Position numbers and translations under genes: made by a program. A DNA stretch of 56,608 nucleotides, taken from assembly GCA_017396825.1 (NCBI GenBank), contig JAFQKR010000046.1:1-56608 (forward strand). Reading direction: 5' to 3'. Origin of the DNA: Clostridia bacterium. GTDB taxonomy: Bacteria; Bacillota; Clostridia; Oscillospirales; CAG-382. Below, piece after piece: positions 7,715-16,478 of this stretch (within the stretch, counting starts at the first letter, position 1; each line of letters begins with the position of its first letter). The notes under the pieces were generated by a model that had not been told where the DNA came from, searched no databases, and worked only from the letters and a program-made list of their open reading frames with translations.

Positions 7715-10700
7715 ATGCAAGATATATTTTTATCTTTTCTTAATGTAAGCATCGAGGCCGCCGTTATTATCTGCGCCTTGGCACTTTTGCGTATAGTGCT
7801 TAAAAAATGTCCTGCATACATACGCTGTATCCTTTGGGCGATTGTTGCCTTGCGCTTGATAGTGCCCGCAAGCATAGAAAGCGCCCTAAGCCTTATGCCC
7901 GAAAGGATTACAGTTTCGGAACAGCAAGGGGAAAGTGCTTCAGCACCGGATATCGAATATGCGGAAGGTGAAAACACGCCCACCGTTTCATTTCCCGACA
8001 CAGACATAGACTATCCTGAAAGCACAGAGCCGACGGTACCCGACGGAAAGCCCTCTGCGCCCCCGCTCTCCTCCGCGCCTGAAAGCGAAAAAACTCCTGC
8101 GGTAGATGAAATTGAAGAGAAAAACCCTTGGAGGACTGTTGCAATTACTTGGATCGTGGGCATGCTTTTGATGATTTGTTACGTTGGTTATAACCTTGTT
8201 GCCACTTACATCAAGACAAGGAACGCCGCCGTTTACAAGGATCGTATACGAATTTCCACGGTAAAAACTCCCTTTGTGTATGGCTTTTTTAAGCCGCGCA
8301 TCTATTTACCCGCCAACCTCACCGAAGAAGAGCGATTTTTTATAATTGCTCACGAAAACGCCCATATAAAGCGCGGAGACCACGTAAGCAAGATATTTGC
8401 CTTTTTAGTGCTTGCATTACATTGGTTCAATCCATTTGTGTGGCTGGGATACGTTCTGTTTTGCCGTGACGTGGAGCTTGCCTGTGACGAAAGGGTTATA
8501 AAGAATATGTCCCACGAAGAAAGACAGGCATATTCATTTGCTTTGCTTAAATGCACCACGGGAAAGCTGGGCTCTGCCTACTCCCTGCTTGCTTTTGGCG
8601 AGGTTGGAACCAAGGAACGTGTTAAAAAGGTTATGAATTACAAAAAGCCTGCCCTATGGGCGATATGCATTGCTTTGGCCGTTTGTATAGTGATAGTCAC
8701 CTGCTTTGCAACAAGGCCCAGAGTAAACAGTGATGCCGACAACGATACCTCTCTTGAGTCCTCCGACAGCACAAGTGAGGACACTACAATCAGCAGTGAG
8801 GGCGAAAGGGTTCCCGACAACTATGCTACCGGATGCAATTACGACGTATACCGCAATAGAATCCTCTTCCAAAACGGAAACGGCTACTTAAACGGATACG
8901 ACGACACGGGCTTTGAAAAGCTAACAGACGGTATAGTTGATAATTCTGTATACGAAAGCGGTTACGGTGACACAGATAAAAACGCTTTATACGTGGATTC
9001 TCAATTTATTACAATCATTGTCGATCTCGGTAAAACCTACGATGATATCGATCGGGTCAACCTCAGAAACCTATACGTTTCAAAAAACGACGATGTGGCA
9101 TTGGATTATTTTTCCATTTATATGCTTGTATCCGAGGACTCTATCAGTTATCAAAATTACTCCACTGTAAACGATTCGTCCTTGATACACGAAACAACAA
9201 GTTTTTTACGCAGGGATTATAGCCTTATACTTCCAAAGGCCTGCAAAGGTAGATATATAAAACTGGAAATCCACTGTAATGCAAATATTTTCGGACTTAG
9301 CGAGATAGAGGTATATCCGTCAAAAGCAGTGGATGGCTCTGAAGACTTTAACCTTGAGTGGAGCGTTTCCAACGATTGTACCCTCACGATAAAGGGAACA
9401 GGAAACATGAACACAGATAGCTTTAACGTGCCGTGGGACGCATTTTCACGCGTTATTACAAGGGTGGTTATCGAAGATGGAGTAACCTCCGTAGGTGATT
9501 CTGCGTTTCGTGATTTCACATCGCTTCAAAGCGTCAGCATACCCGATTCTGTCACCAAAATAGGTGATTTCGCCTTTGATCACTGCTCCGCCCTAAAAAG
9601 CGTCAAACTACCCGACGGAGTCAAGGAAATAGAAACGGCCGCTTTCAGAGGCTGCTCCTCTCTTACCGACATTTTTCTACCCGATGGTATCACGTCCCTA
9701 CCAAGCGAGGTCTTTTACAAATGCACTGCCTTAAGTGAGATAAAGCTACCAAATACTCTGTTAAATATAGAAAGGCACGCATTCTACAGCTGCACCGCCC
9801 TTAAAAGCATAAGTTTGCCGGATACCGTCACTGTAATAGACTACTATGCGTTTTCAGAATGCAATGAATTAAAAATCCAAAAGCTACCCTCGGAGTTGAA
9901 AACCGTAGCAGCATACGCATTCCCGGATGAAGCCTTTGGAGAAACACTGTATATCCCCAAAAACGTGGTCAACATAGAAGAGAATGCCCTTGGTAAATTC
10001 AAGTACGCTGAGGTTGACAAGGACAACGCCGTCTTTTCCTCCGAAAACGGAGCGATATTAAACAAAAGCAAGACTACGCTTTTTGCTTATCCTGTTTTAA
10101 ACACCGCAACTCATTACAGCGTACCGAAAACAGTTAAGGAAATATCTCCATACGCATTCAATAAAGCGATTGATTTGAAAACCGTAACACTGCCTGAGGG
10201 GCTTACCTCAATAGGCAACGACGCCTTTGCAGGATGCTCCCAATTACAAAGCATATCCTTACCTAACACGGTAAAAACCATTGGCAGCAACGCATTTCAA
10301 TTATGCGTTTCTCTTACAAAGGCGACCTTACCATCAAAGCTTGATGAGATAAGCGACTATTTGTTCGACGGATGCACTGCGTTGAAGGAAGCGTCGATAC
10401 CCAATGGGGTTACCGTGGTAGGACAAAATGCGTTCTTCGGATGCAAAGAGCTTATTCTCCCTTCACTTCCTGACAGCATAAACGAAATTAAGGCCGGTGC
10501 TTTCGGTGACTGTATCAAGTTAAACCTTCCTTTGCCTAAAAATTTGAAAAGCATAGGAAGCAATGCCTTTATGCGTTGCAGTTTTGACAACTTGAATATC
10601 CCCGACGGTGTAACTGATTTAGCCGACGAAGCCTTTTCCTATTGCAGAAGCATCAAAACCATTACTATTCCTACCTCCATCAAAAAAATGTATTTGGGTA

Positions 10701-11278
10701 CCTTTAACGGCTGCATTGCCCTTGAGAAGATAAACTACGGCGGCACCGTTAAAGAATGGCTTAAGATCGAGATAGACCCCTTTGTTGACGGATGGGCAAA
10801 CGTTGAGTATGTTTTATCCGCATCGGTTAACTGTACCGACGGTATCGGTGACATAATCACCGTACAAATTCACACCGACGAACACACCTATACCTCCACC
10901 GCATACATGACTTGTGACGGAACTGTTCAGGGTATTGTGAACGCTTTAACAAGGGCAAAAGACTTAAACGGTATTTTTAACTCAAACGTTACGGTAAACA
11001 GCTTTGTTATCGAAAAGACTGATGACCCGGAAGTGAAAAGTGTTCGCCTTGATTTAAGTGCAAGCTTTTCAAAGGGGTTTGAGGATAACGCTGAGCGTGC
11101 CGACTCTGTAATATACACCCTTGTAAACACCGTGTTATACAATATCACACAGACCGGCTACAAGGACGAAGTGCAGATTACCGTAAACGGAAAGCCTCTT
11201 TGCGACTCAAAGGGTAACTACGTCTTTAAGTCCAGTGGTAACAATTACTCACCTTATGTACCACCACCAATTGTATAA
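7715..11278 (+). CDS. M56 (BlaR1-like) sensor protease with discoidin-like and BspA leucine-rich-repeat ectodomain
   Basis: A 1187-residue membrane protein. Residues 1-330 match the BlaR1/MecR1 sensor: hydrophobic helices at the front, the zinc-protease motif HENAH near 213, the downstream ELACDERV motif, and a last membrane helix near 308-328. In BlaR1 a penicillin-binding domain follows. Here there is instead a region resembling an F5/8 type C (discoidin) domain (about 375-535), then many BspA-type leucine-rich repeats (about 545-1010; units such as VTSVGDSAF...LQSVSIPDS), and a C-terminal ~170 residues of unknown type. No class D beta-lactamase-like SxxK/KTG serine-acylase domain is seen. 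It should sense a surface ligand and cleave the upstream repressor. The start follows AGGAGG in the short gap after the repressor gene; terminator downstream. Confidence 0.88.
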   Translation: MQDIFLSFLNVSIEAAVIICALALLRIVLKKCPAYIRCILWAIVALRLIVPASIESALSLMPERITVSEQQGESASAPDIEYAEGENTPTVSFPDTDIDYPESTEPTVPDGKPSAPPLSSAPESEKTPAVDEIEEKNPWRTVAITWIVGMLLMICYVGYNLVATYIKTRNAAVYKDRIRISTVKTPFVYGFFKPRIYLPANLTEEERFFIIAHENAHIKRGDHVSKIFAFLVLALHWFNPFVWLGYVLFCRDVELACDERVIKNMSHEERQAYSFALLKCTTGKLGSAYSLLAFGEVGTKERVKKVMNYKKPALWAICIALAVCIVIVTCFATRPRVNSDADNDTSLESSDSTSEDTTISSEGERVPDNYATGCNYDVYRNRILFQNGNGYLNGYDDTGFEKLTDGIVDNSVYESGYGDTDKNALYVDSQFITIIVDLGKTYDDIDRVNLRNLYVSKNDDVALDYFSIYMLVSEDSISYQNYSTVNDSSLIHETTSFLRRDYSLILPKACKGRYIKLEIHCNANIFGLSEIEVYPSKAVDGSEDFNLEWSVSNDCTLTIKGTGNMNTDSFNVPWDAFSRVITRVVIEDGVTSVGDSAFRDFTSLQSVSIPDSVTKIGDFAFDHCSALKSVKLPDGVKEIETAAFRGCSSLTDIFLPDGITSLPSEVFYKCTALSEIKLPNTLLNIERHAFYSCTALKSISLPDTVTVIDYYAFSECNELKIQKLPSELKTVAAYAFPDEAFGETLYIPKNVVNIEENALGKFKYAEVDKDNAVFSSENGAILNKSKTTLFAYPVLNTATHYSVPKTVKEISPYAFNKAIDLKTVTLPEGLTSIGNDAFAGCSQLQSISLPNTVKTIGSNAFQLCVSLTKATLPSKLDEISDYLFDGCTALKEASIPNGVTVVGQNAFFGCKELILPSLPDSINEIKAGAFGDCIKLNLPLPKNLKSIGSNAFMRCSFDNLNIPDGVTDLADEAFSYCRSIKTITIPTSIKKMYLGTFNGCIALEKINYGGTVKEWLKIEIDPFVDGWANVEYVLSASVNCTDGIGDIITVQIHTDEHTYTSTAYMTCDGTVQGIVNALTRAKDLNGIFNSNVTVNSFVIEKTDDPEVKSVRLDLSASFSKGFEDNAERADSVIYTLVNTVLYNITQTGYKDEVQITVNGKPLCDSKGNYVFKSSGNNYSPYVPPPIV

Positions 11279-11287
11279 TAACTTACG

Positions 11288-11323
11288 AACAAGGAGCGAC
11301 GCATGATGTCGCCCCTTGTTTTT
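11288..11323 (+). terminator. Intrinsic terminator after the first M56 sensor gene
   Basis: AACAAGG and GCGAC pair with GTCGC and CCTTGTT around a short loop, with a T run after it. Confidence 0.75.
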
Positions 11324-11391
11324 GCCCGAAATTTCGCCCACAACTGTTAAAAACAACAAAATAAAGGTGTGATTTTTGGCTCTATGCCATA

Positions 11392-11420
11392 TTGTAATAG
11401 AATACAAAATATGGTATTAT
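11392..11420 (+). promoter_or_regulatory. Promoter of the SLH/dockerin amidase gene
   Basis: TTGTAA (11392-11397) and TATTAT (11415-11420) are 17 bp apart, with TGG before the -10. An imperfect inverted repeat (ATGCCATATT...AATATGGTAT, about 11384-11418) overlaps it. Confidence 0.5.
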
Positions 11421-11448
11421 AAATATAAGTAATCATAAATTGTGCCGA

Positions 11449-11464
11449 TTTTATCGGTATAAAC
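11449..11464. promoter_or_regulatory. BlaI-operator-like dyad in the amidase leader
   Basis: TTTTATCGGTATAAAC matches the system-1 operator GTTTATCGTGATAAAC at 13 of 16 positions, with one half-site exact and the other 5/6. It lies between the promoter and the ribosome site (TTAGGAGG, 11466-11473) of the gene at 11483, where a bound repressor could block transcription. Confidence 0.5.
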
Positions 11465-11482
11465 GTTAGGAGGCTATTTTCT

Positions 11483-13444
11483 GTGAAACGCATTTTATCA
11501 TTTTTTGTCGTTTTCAGTTTGGTTGTTGCAGTTTCCTCTGTATTCCCCATTGCCCACATTGAGGTCGATGCTGCCTTAAGCATTTCGGGCGGTACTCTTA
11601 ACTCTGCAACATTTATACTTGACCCCGGTCACGGCGGCAGTGACCCCGGCGCAATACTTGACTCCAGACATGAGGCTGATGACGTGCTTAGGCTTTCAAA
11701 ACGCGTTGCCGAGCTTATTATAGGTGCAGGCGAAACCGTTGCTTTCACCAGAACTACGGACGTTGACGTTTCCCTTGCCAATAGATGCTCTATTGCTAAC
11801 AGTGGCTCCTTTACATACTTTTTAAGCATACACAGAAACGCGGGTGGCGGTAAAGGCATCGAAACCTATTACTACTCAGGCAGCAGTTCCACCTCCACCG
11901 GTGCCAAGCTTGCAACCAGTGTTCAGAACTCAATGTGGAACAGCGGTATATGGACCTCAAACAGAGGTGTTAAGACTGCAAACTTTTACGTTGTTAAAAA
12001 CACAAGCATGGCCGCTGCCTTGGCAGAGGTAGGCTTCATTGACTCTACGACTGACAACAGTATTTTTGATGCCAACTTTGAAACCTTGGCAAAATCCATA
12101 GCCAACGGTCTTCTTGCCATGGTCGGCAAAAGTGTAAACACAGTGGTTAAGAAGGAAACCGGCGAATATAAGATGCTTGGCGCCGTTGCGCTTCGCAACT
12201 CCCCTTCTGTAGCCGCAAGCTCTCTTGTAAGCGTTCCTACGGGTGAGGTTCTTTCGGTAACCGAGATTATAGATAACGAATACGGCTACACTCAGTACGG
12301 CGACTACAAGGGATATATCAAGCTTGACAATCTGGTTCAGCGCACAGGCTCCCTTAACACCACCAGAACCGCAGTATTCACCTGCGCCGCTTCCAAATAC
12401 GCGGAGAACGATTACGTTGTTTCTTGGAACGATATCCCCGGCGCTGCAGGGTTTGCTTGTAAGATCATACAGCTTGACGGCGAGCCTGATCCCGGAAGCT
12501 CTGACGAAGCTGCAAACGGTACTGTTTTATACGACAGCACCGCATACGTAACGCAGAATACGTCCTATACAATACCTGCAAGCTCCATGGCGAAGGATAA
12601 ATATCTTAAGATAGCGGTACGCACCACCTTCCCCGGCAGCAGCACTTGGTCATCCATGTACGTAACTCCCATTCCAATCCCCTTTACTGACGTGAAGGCT
12701 GATTCGTGGATGTTCGACTCCGTACGTTATTGCTACGAAAACGGCCTTATGAGTGGTGTTAACGCAACCACCTTTAACCCCAACGGTAATGCTACTATGG
12801 CAATGATGGTCGTTACTGCTTACAGAATTGCAGGATCCCCCGCAGTAAGTGAAGATGCTATTATGCCCTACAGCAACGCATCCGCCACCGCGTATTATTA
12901 CAACGCACTTCTTTGGTGCGTGGATAACGATATCATTCGTGTTAGTGAAACACCGACCTTTGACCCCAACGGCACTATCACCCGTGAAATGGCTATTTTG
13001 TGCTTCTATCGAATGGCAGATCGCATAGGAAAGAATGACAAGGTGCTTGTAGACGGCGCGCTTGACGGCTTTTCTGACGTTGATACGATAAGCCCCAAAT
13101 GCCGTGTGGCAATGCAGTGGGCAGTTGGTAAAGAACTTATCTCCGGTAACGGTACAAACCTTAATCCTGCAGGCTCTACCACCAGAGCCCAGCTTGCGGT
13201 AATTCTAAGCGGCTTTGACTTTTTCATCGATAACGTTGCAGAGTATTACTTCCCCGTTAAAAGCGGTGATATCGACAACAACGGCAACGTTGACGCTTCT
13301 GACTACATAAGCCTTAAGTTCGCTTTAAAGGAGCAGTTTACAGTTGCCGACCCATTCTTTGAAGCAGCAGACTGGAACCTTGACGGCGACATTTCCTCTG
13401 TTGACCTTATCTCCCTTACAAACTATATCAAAACGGGCAAATAA
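11483..13444 (+). CDS. Secreted N-acetylmuramoyl-L-alanine amidase with SLH and dockerin domains
   Basis: A 653-residue exported protein: signal peptide (1-30), then a zinc amidase of the Amidase_3 family (about 40-220) with DPGHGG, a metal-ligand Glu in SRHEAD, SIHRNAG and the catalytic LAEVGFI. A bacterial SH3-like segment (about 225-290), a fibronectin-like stretch and three SLH repeats (about 400-580, first FTDVKADSW) follow, and a dockerin-type pair of calcium loops ends the protein (GDIDNNGNVDASDY and WNLDGDISSVD). It should cleave the amide bond between MurNAc and the stem peptide while held on the cell wall by SLH. The start is GTG with TTAGGAGG upstream. A BlaI-like operator in the leader hints at control by the upstream sensor system. 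Confidence 0.92.
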   Translation: MKRILSFFVVFSLVVAVSSVFPIAHIEVDAALSISGGTLNSATFILDPGHGGSDPGAILDSRHEADDVLRLSKRVAELIIGAGETVAFTRTTDVDVSLANRCSIANSGSFTYFLSIHRNAGGGKGIETYYYSGSSSTSTGAKLATSVQNSMWNSGIWTSNRGVKTANFYVVKNTSMAAALAEVGFIDSTTDNSIFDANFETLAKSIANGLLAMVGKSVNTVVKKETGEYKMLGAVALRNSPSVAASSLVSVPTGEVLSVTEIIDNEYGYTQYGDYKGYIKLDNLVQRTGSLNTTRTAVFTCAASKYAENDYVVSWNDIPGAAGFACKIIQLDGEPDPGSSDEAANGTVLYDSTAYVTQNTSYTIPASSMAKDKYLKIAVRTTFPGSSTWSSMYVTPIPIPFTDVKADSWMFDSVRYCYENGLMSGVNATTFNPNGNATMAMMVVTAYRIAGSPAVSEDAIMPYSNASATAYYYNALLWCVDNDIIRVSETPTFDPNGTITREMAILCFYRMADRIGKNDKVLVDGALDGFSDVDTISPKCRVAMQWAVGKELISGNGTNLNPAGSTTRAQLAVILSGFDFFIDNVAEYYFPVKSGDIDNNGNVDASDYISLKFALKEQFTVADPFFEAADWNLDGDISSVDLISLTNYIKTGK

Positions 13445-13503
13445 CAAAAAGTCACCTTTTACTGATTATCATAATGATGCTTCAGCGAAAGCTGATAACT
13501 CCG

Positions 13504-13547
13504 AAGGGGTTGTAAAAAACAAAGTTTTTTACAACCCCTTTGTTTTT
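13504..13547 (+). terminator. Intrinsic terminator after the SLH/dockerin amidase gene
   Basis: A perfect 17-bp stem (13504-13520 with 13524-13540; AAGGGGTTG at its outer end) has a three-base loop and is followed by TGTTTTT. Confidence 0.85.
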
Positions 13548-13744
13548 GCTCTGATTGTTGACGGCACCTCACTCAACCCTATATAAAGCGTTTGCCATTG
13601 TACTTCACCTTGCTTTTTCTTCGTTTTTGTTCATGTAATATATTGCGGAGGGGGTTAAGTTTTGTGTTTTAGAGTTTTCCTCGCCGTACAAGCAAATTAT
13701 TAATTGTCAATGTTTTATCATATTTTTGAAATGTTTAAGTTTTA

Positions 13745-13926
13745 TTGAAAAAAGGGCTGCCTCAAATGCAAGAATCGAGCATTTGAGGCAGCTCCTTTAT
13801 ATCATGTTTAAAGAAGAAAAGAATGAGATAAAAAACAACGCAAATTCAAAATACAAGTGTCAATATCATATAGTGTTTGCCCCTTACAAGGGCTGTGCAC
13901 ACACCGGTTAAACCAGTGGTTTTGAC
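13745..13926 (+). mobile_element. IS200/IS605-like relic (non-autonomous, ~180 bp)
   Basis: From left to right: a 14-bp perfect hairpin (GCTGCCTCAAATGC at 13756-13769 with its complement at 13779-13792), a short reading frame from ATG 13804 whose peptide reads SKYKCQYHIVFAP, and then a small hairpin AAACC-AGT-GGTTT (13910-13922). The peptide is the first conserved strand of IS200-type Y1 transposase TnpA, normally followed by KYRRK. Here it breaks off into the right-hand hairpin. IS200 elements carry a transcription-terminating hairpin at the left end and a subterminal palindrome at the right, so this looks like an internally deleted copy. The catalytic HUH and Tyr motifs are absent. The exact ends are not certain. 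Confidence 0.5.
13751..13798 (-). terminator. Terminator-like hairpin usable by the leftward peptidase gene
   Basis: Read leftward, the 14-bp stem ends in GCCC followed by six T. It lies about 130 nt beyond the stop of the C39-type peptidase gene, inside the left end of the IS200-like relic. Confidence 0.5.
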
Positions 13927-13929
13927 TTA

Positions 13930-15861
13930 TCAGCCGCTTATTTTGCTGGTGCCTGCCAGATGGGCCTTAAGCAAAATGTAGTCGTTTGAAGACACCGTTC
14001 CGTCAGAGTCTATATCAGAGGCACATTCAAAAGAACCGCTTACCAAATAGGTGTTTTTAAGTATGCCGCGAGCCGCCGCATAGTCACTGGTGCTTATGGT
14101 GCCGTCACCGTTTATATCGCCTGCAACGACGAGATCGTAGGAAACCGAAACGTTTCCGTTTACAACAATGTTTACGGTATAGCCGGTACAAAGTATGTCA
14201 CTGTCACCCGCAGTTTCGCCGTTAGCTTTTCTAATTATAAGGTACTCGGAATCCTCGGCAAATTTTTTCCTTGCGTTGGCAACATTAGTGTTCTCGGTAA
14301 ATCCGCGGAACGCATCCTTACCTTCAACCTTTTTTATAGAACCATCACCCGGAGTGATGTCGTTGGGGGCAAGAGGAATGCCGCCGTTAACGAGTATATG
14401 AGCTTTGCTGTTTACGATGTTCTTATCAATATAAACTCCGTTAAGAGTCAAAGTGTCACCAACCGCTATATTATTAGCATAAGCGTAGTTGGTATAAGAA
14501 ACATGAATAGCAAAAACAATATCGGTACCGCTTGCAGTAACGGATTTGGTATTGCCGCTTCTGTGAGCCTCTTTAACCTTGTAGGTCCCGTCTGAGTTAG
14601 GAGAGCAGAGGAACGCATCCCAATATACCGCTGTAAAAGCAGAACCCTTTGATGCCGTCCAAATAGTAGAATTGCTTTCGTTAACGGTGCCGTTAATATC
14701 CACTACAGGGATATACTGTACCTCCGTAGGATAAGCAGCTGCGCCGCCAAGCATTATTACAGATGAAGAACTTTCGGAATTTGTTGTTCCCGTTGCAGTA
14801 ACTGTAACCTTTACGTACTTGCCGCCGGTCTGAGCGGGAACGGTAAAGCTTGTGGCAGTGCCGGAGCCCGAGGCGATAGTCTTTTCGCCGCCTACACTCA
14901 TTTCACCGGGATATGCTACCGCTTTGTAACTGTAACTTGTTGCCTCAGCATCTGCCGTCCAGGAAACGGTAGCAGAGGAGCCGTAAGCCATAGCACTAGG
15001 AGCCGTTATCTTAGGTGCAGAAACAGAGGGTTCACCGCCATCTCTAAGATAAGGGGTATATACATAGCCGCTCATACCGTTGTAAGTGGTGGAAGCCCAA
15101 CTACCGGTAATGCTGTTTACCTTAAGATATGTGCCGTTGGGAATGGTAACGAGCAGGGTGCTGGAGGAGGAATTGGAGGAGCGTAGGTTAAGACCGTCAC
15201 TACAGTTAACCTGACTGTACTTACCGGGTTCTACATAAAAATCACCTACCGGACCCTTTGCAGCTGTACTATAGGTACAGATTGCCCAGTTTTTAAGCTG
15301 GCTTGCGATAAGGCTTATGGTGTAATAGCTGTTTGTTCTGGAAGAACTGTTAGGGTCGTTAACCCTAATATAAGTAGTGCCGTTTTCAATTTTTATACCG
15401 GAAAGAACTATATAGTGACCGCCGGAGGTAAATGTGCCGGGCCCCATAAGCGCGATAACGGGATTGCCCGCCTTAAGAGCATTGATAACCTGCGTCTGGC
15501 CGCTGGCATAGGTCATGGTAACACCGTAGTTTTTACAAAGGACGCCAACGGTTGAAAAATCCAAACCGTTACCGTAATAATAGCCGTTTTTACAGCACCA
15601 AGTAAACAAAGTATCAGGGTTTTGGCTGGTGTTGTTAGTAAAATACTCAACTACCATGGATGCGCTTGCCGCGCCGCAGCCCGAGGATTTAGTAGACCTG
15701 TCTGACCCCCATCTTACCGTTGTATAATTAAACTGATAGTCAACGGGAACGCCAAGCTTGCGTTCGAAGGTTATAGCCGCGCCCGCCTGTATAACGAACA
15801 CGGGAAGAAGCATAAATGCCGCCAGAAGAACCGCAAAGGATTTTCTTAAATACTTTTTCAT
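13930..15861 (-). CDS. Secreted C39-type peptidase with SH3, beta-sandwich, X-like module and dockerin
   Basis: A 643-residue exported protein (signal peptide 1-29). Residues ~30-200 resemble the papain-like C39/C39_2 group: Cys in SGCGAASASM (C62), His in SGGHYIVL (H149) and a following VNDPN. An SH3 segment (DGLNLRSSN, about 215-280) suggests wall binding. A fibronectin/Ig-like domain and a ~120-residue domain shared with the SGNH protein at 22847 follow. The end is an X-like module (FRGFTENTNV...LCTGYTV) and a dockerin pair of the SDY type. Start ATG 15861 has GAGAGGAG upstream and is better than an in-frame ATG seven codons earlier. It probably cuts peptide bonds in cell-wall or extracellular material. 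Confidence 0.82.
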   Translation of the reverse strand: MKKYLRKSFAVLLAAFMLLPVFVIQAGAAITFERKLGVPVDYQFNYTTVRWGSDRSTKSSGCGAASASMVVEYFTNNTSQNPDTLFTWCCKNGYYYGNGLDFSTVGVLCKNYGVTMTYASGQTQVINALKAGNPVIALMGPGTFTSGGHYIVLSGIKIENGTTYIRVNDPNSSSRTNSYYTISLIASQLKNWAICTYSTAAKGPVGDFYVEPGKYSQVNCSDGLNLRSSNSSSSTLLVTIPNGTYLKVNSITGSWASTTYNGMSGYVYTPYLRDGGEPSVSAPKITAPSAMAYGSSATVSWTADAEATSYSYKAVAYPGEMSVGGEKTIASGSGTATSFTVPAQTGGKYVKVTVTATGTTNSESSSSVIMLGGAAAYPTEVQYIPVVDINGTVNESNSTIWTASKGSAFTAVYWDAFLCSPNSDGTYKVKEAHRSGNTKSVTASGTDIVFAIHVSYTNYAYANNIAVGDTLTLNGVYIDKNIVNSKAHILVNGGIPLAPNDITPGDGSIKKVEGKDAFRGFTENTNVANARKKFAEDSEYLIIRKANGETAGDSDILCTGYTVNIVVNGNVSVSYDLVVAGDINGDGTISTSDYAAARGILKNTYLVSGSFECASDIDSDGTVSSNDYILLKAHLAGTSKISG

Positions 15862-15916
15862 ATAAACTCCTCTCAAAAACAATCAACTGCTGATTACGTA
15901 TCAATATACAAATATA

Positions 15917-15945
15917 ATTTTACCACAAAACCACCTTGACGACAA
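15917..15945 (-). promoter_or_regulatory. Promoter of the C39-type peptidase gene
   Basis: On the minus strand TTGTCG (15940-15945) and TAAAAT (15917-15922) have a 17-bp spacer and a TGG before the -10. Confidence 0.55.
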
Positions 15946-16038
15946 TTGACAAGAAATATATATTTTCCCACTTCTTTTTGTGCACAGCGTACAAAACAAT
16001 AATTATTTAAATGTTTTTATGTTTTTTTATAAAAACTA

Positions 16039-16067
16039 TTGACAAACAGCGTCTATTATGTTAGACT
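16039..16067 (+). promoter_or_regulatory. Promoter and dyad operator of the second BlaI/M56 operon
   Basis: TTGACA (16039-16044) and TAGACT (16062-16067) are 17 bp apart. A 16-bp dyad GTCTATTATGTTAGAC (16051-16066) overlaps the -10 at the same offset (11 bp) as in the first BlaI operon, but its half-site is GTCTA rather than GTTTAT. A lone TTAGAC half-site follows at 16084-16089. Confidence 0.65.
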
Positions 16068-16113
16068 ATGCTTGCCGAACGAATTAGACGTAAATTTTAT
16101 GGAGGTACAAATT

Positions 16114-16476
16114 ATGAGCAACACACCTAAGGTTTTTGAAAGCGAGTACAGGTTTTGTCTTATACTTTGGGACAGAGAGCCTGTTACCACTGTAGAGCTT
16201 ACAAAGATTTGCAAGGAAAAGCTTGATTGGTCAAGGACTACCACCTACACGGTTATAAAGCGTCTTTCAGACAGAGGCGTTGTTAAAGTTGAAAATAGTG
16301 TAGTTACTTCCCTTGTAAGCAAAGAAAGCGTACAAATGGCAGAAATGGAAGAACTTATAGAAAAAAGGTTTGAAAGTTCTTTGCCTGCCTTTATAGCCGC
16401 ATTTGCAAAAAAACAAAAGCTTAGTGATGAAGAAATTGAACAGCTTAAACGCATGATCGAAAAAGGAGGCAAATAG
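16114..16476 (+). CDS. BlaI/MecI/CopY-family transcriptional repressor (system 2)
   Basis: A 120-residue winged-helix repressor, clearly paralogous to the one at 7346: VFESEYRFCLILWDREPV at the front, WSRTTTYTVIKRLSDRGVV in the recognition region, and a C-terminal dimerisation part. Start ATG 16114 follows GGAGG by eight bases; a longer frame from 16039 would begin inside the promoter. The partner sensor gene starts two bases after the stop. The recognition region differs from its paralogue at a few positions, in step with the different operator half-site. It should repress the four-gene operon until cleaved by the M56 partner. Confidence 0.9.
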   Translation: MSNTPKVFESEYRFCLILWDREPVTTVELTKICKEKLDWSRTTTYTVIKRLSDRGVVKVENSVVTSLVSKESVQMAEMEELIEKRFESSLPAFIAAFAKKQKLSDEEIEQLKRMIEKGGK

Positions 16477-16478
16477 CG

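Larger units (their letters stand above)
13445..13929. other. Gene-free stretch between two convergent surface-protein genes
   Basis: It holds a strong terminator for the amidase (13504-13547), about 200 bp with no recognisable signal, and then an IS200-like relic (about 13745-13926) that includes a hairpin able to terminate the leftward gene. No intact gene is present. Confidence 0.7.

Noticed and set aside
7346..11278. Calling the first repressor/sensor pair a beta-lactam resistance module
   Set aside because: There is no penicillin-binding domain, no beta-lactamase and no PBP2a-like gene next to it.
13804..13911. A functional small protein gene
   Set aside because: The peptide is the start of an IS200 transposase strand that breaks off into an end hairpin; there is no catalytic region.
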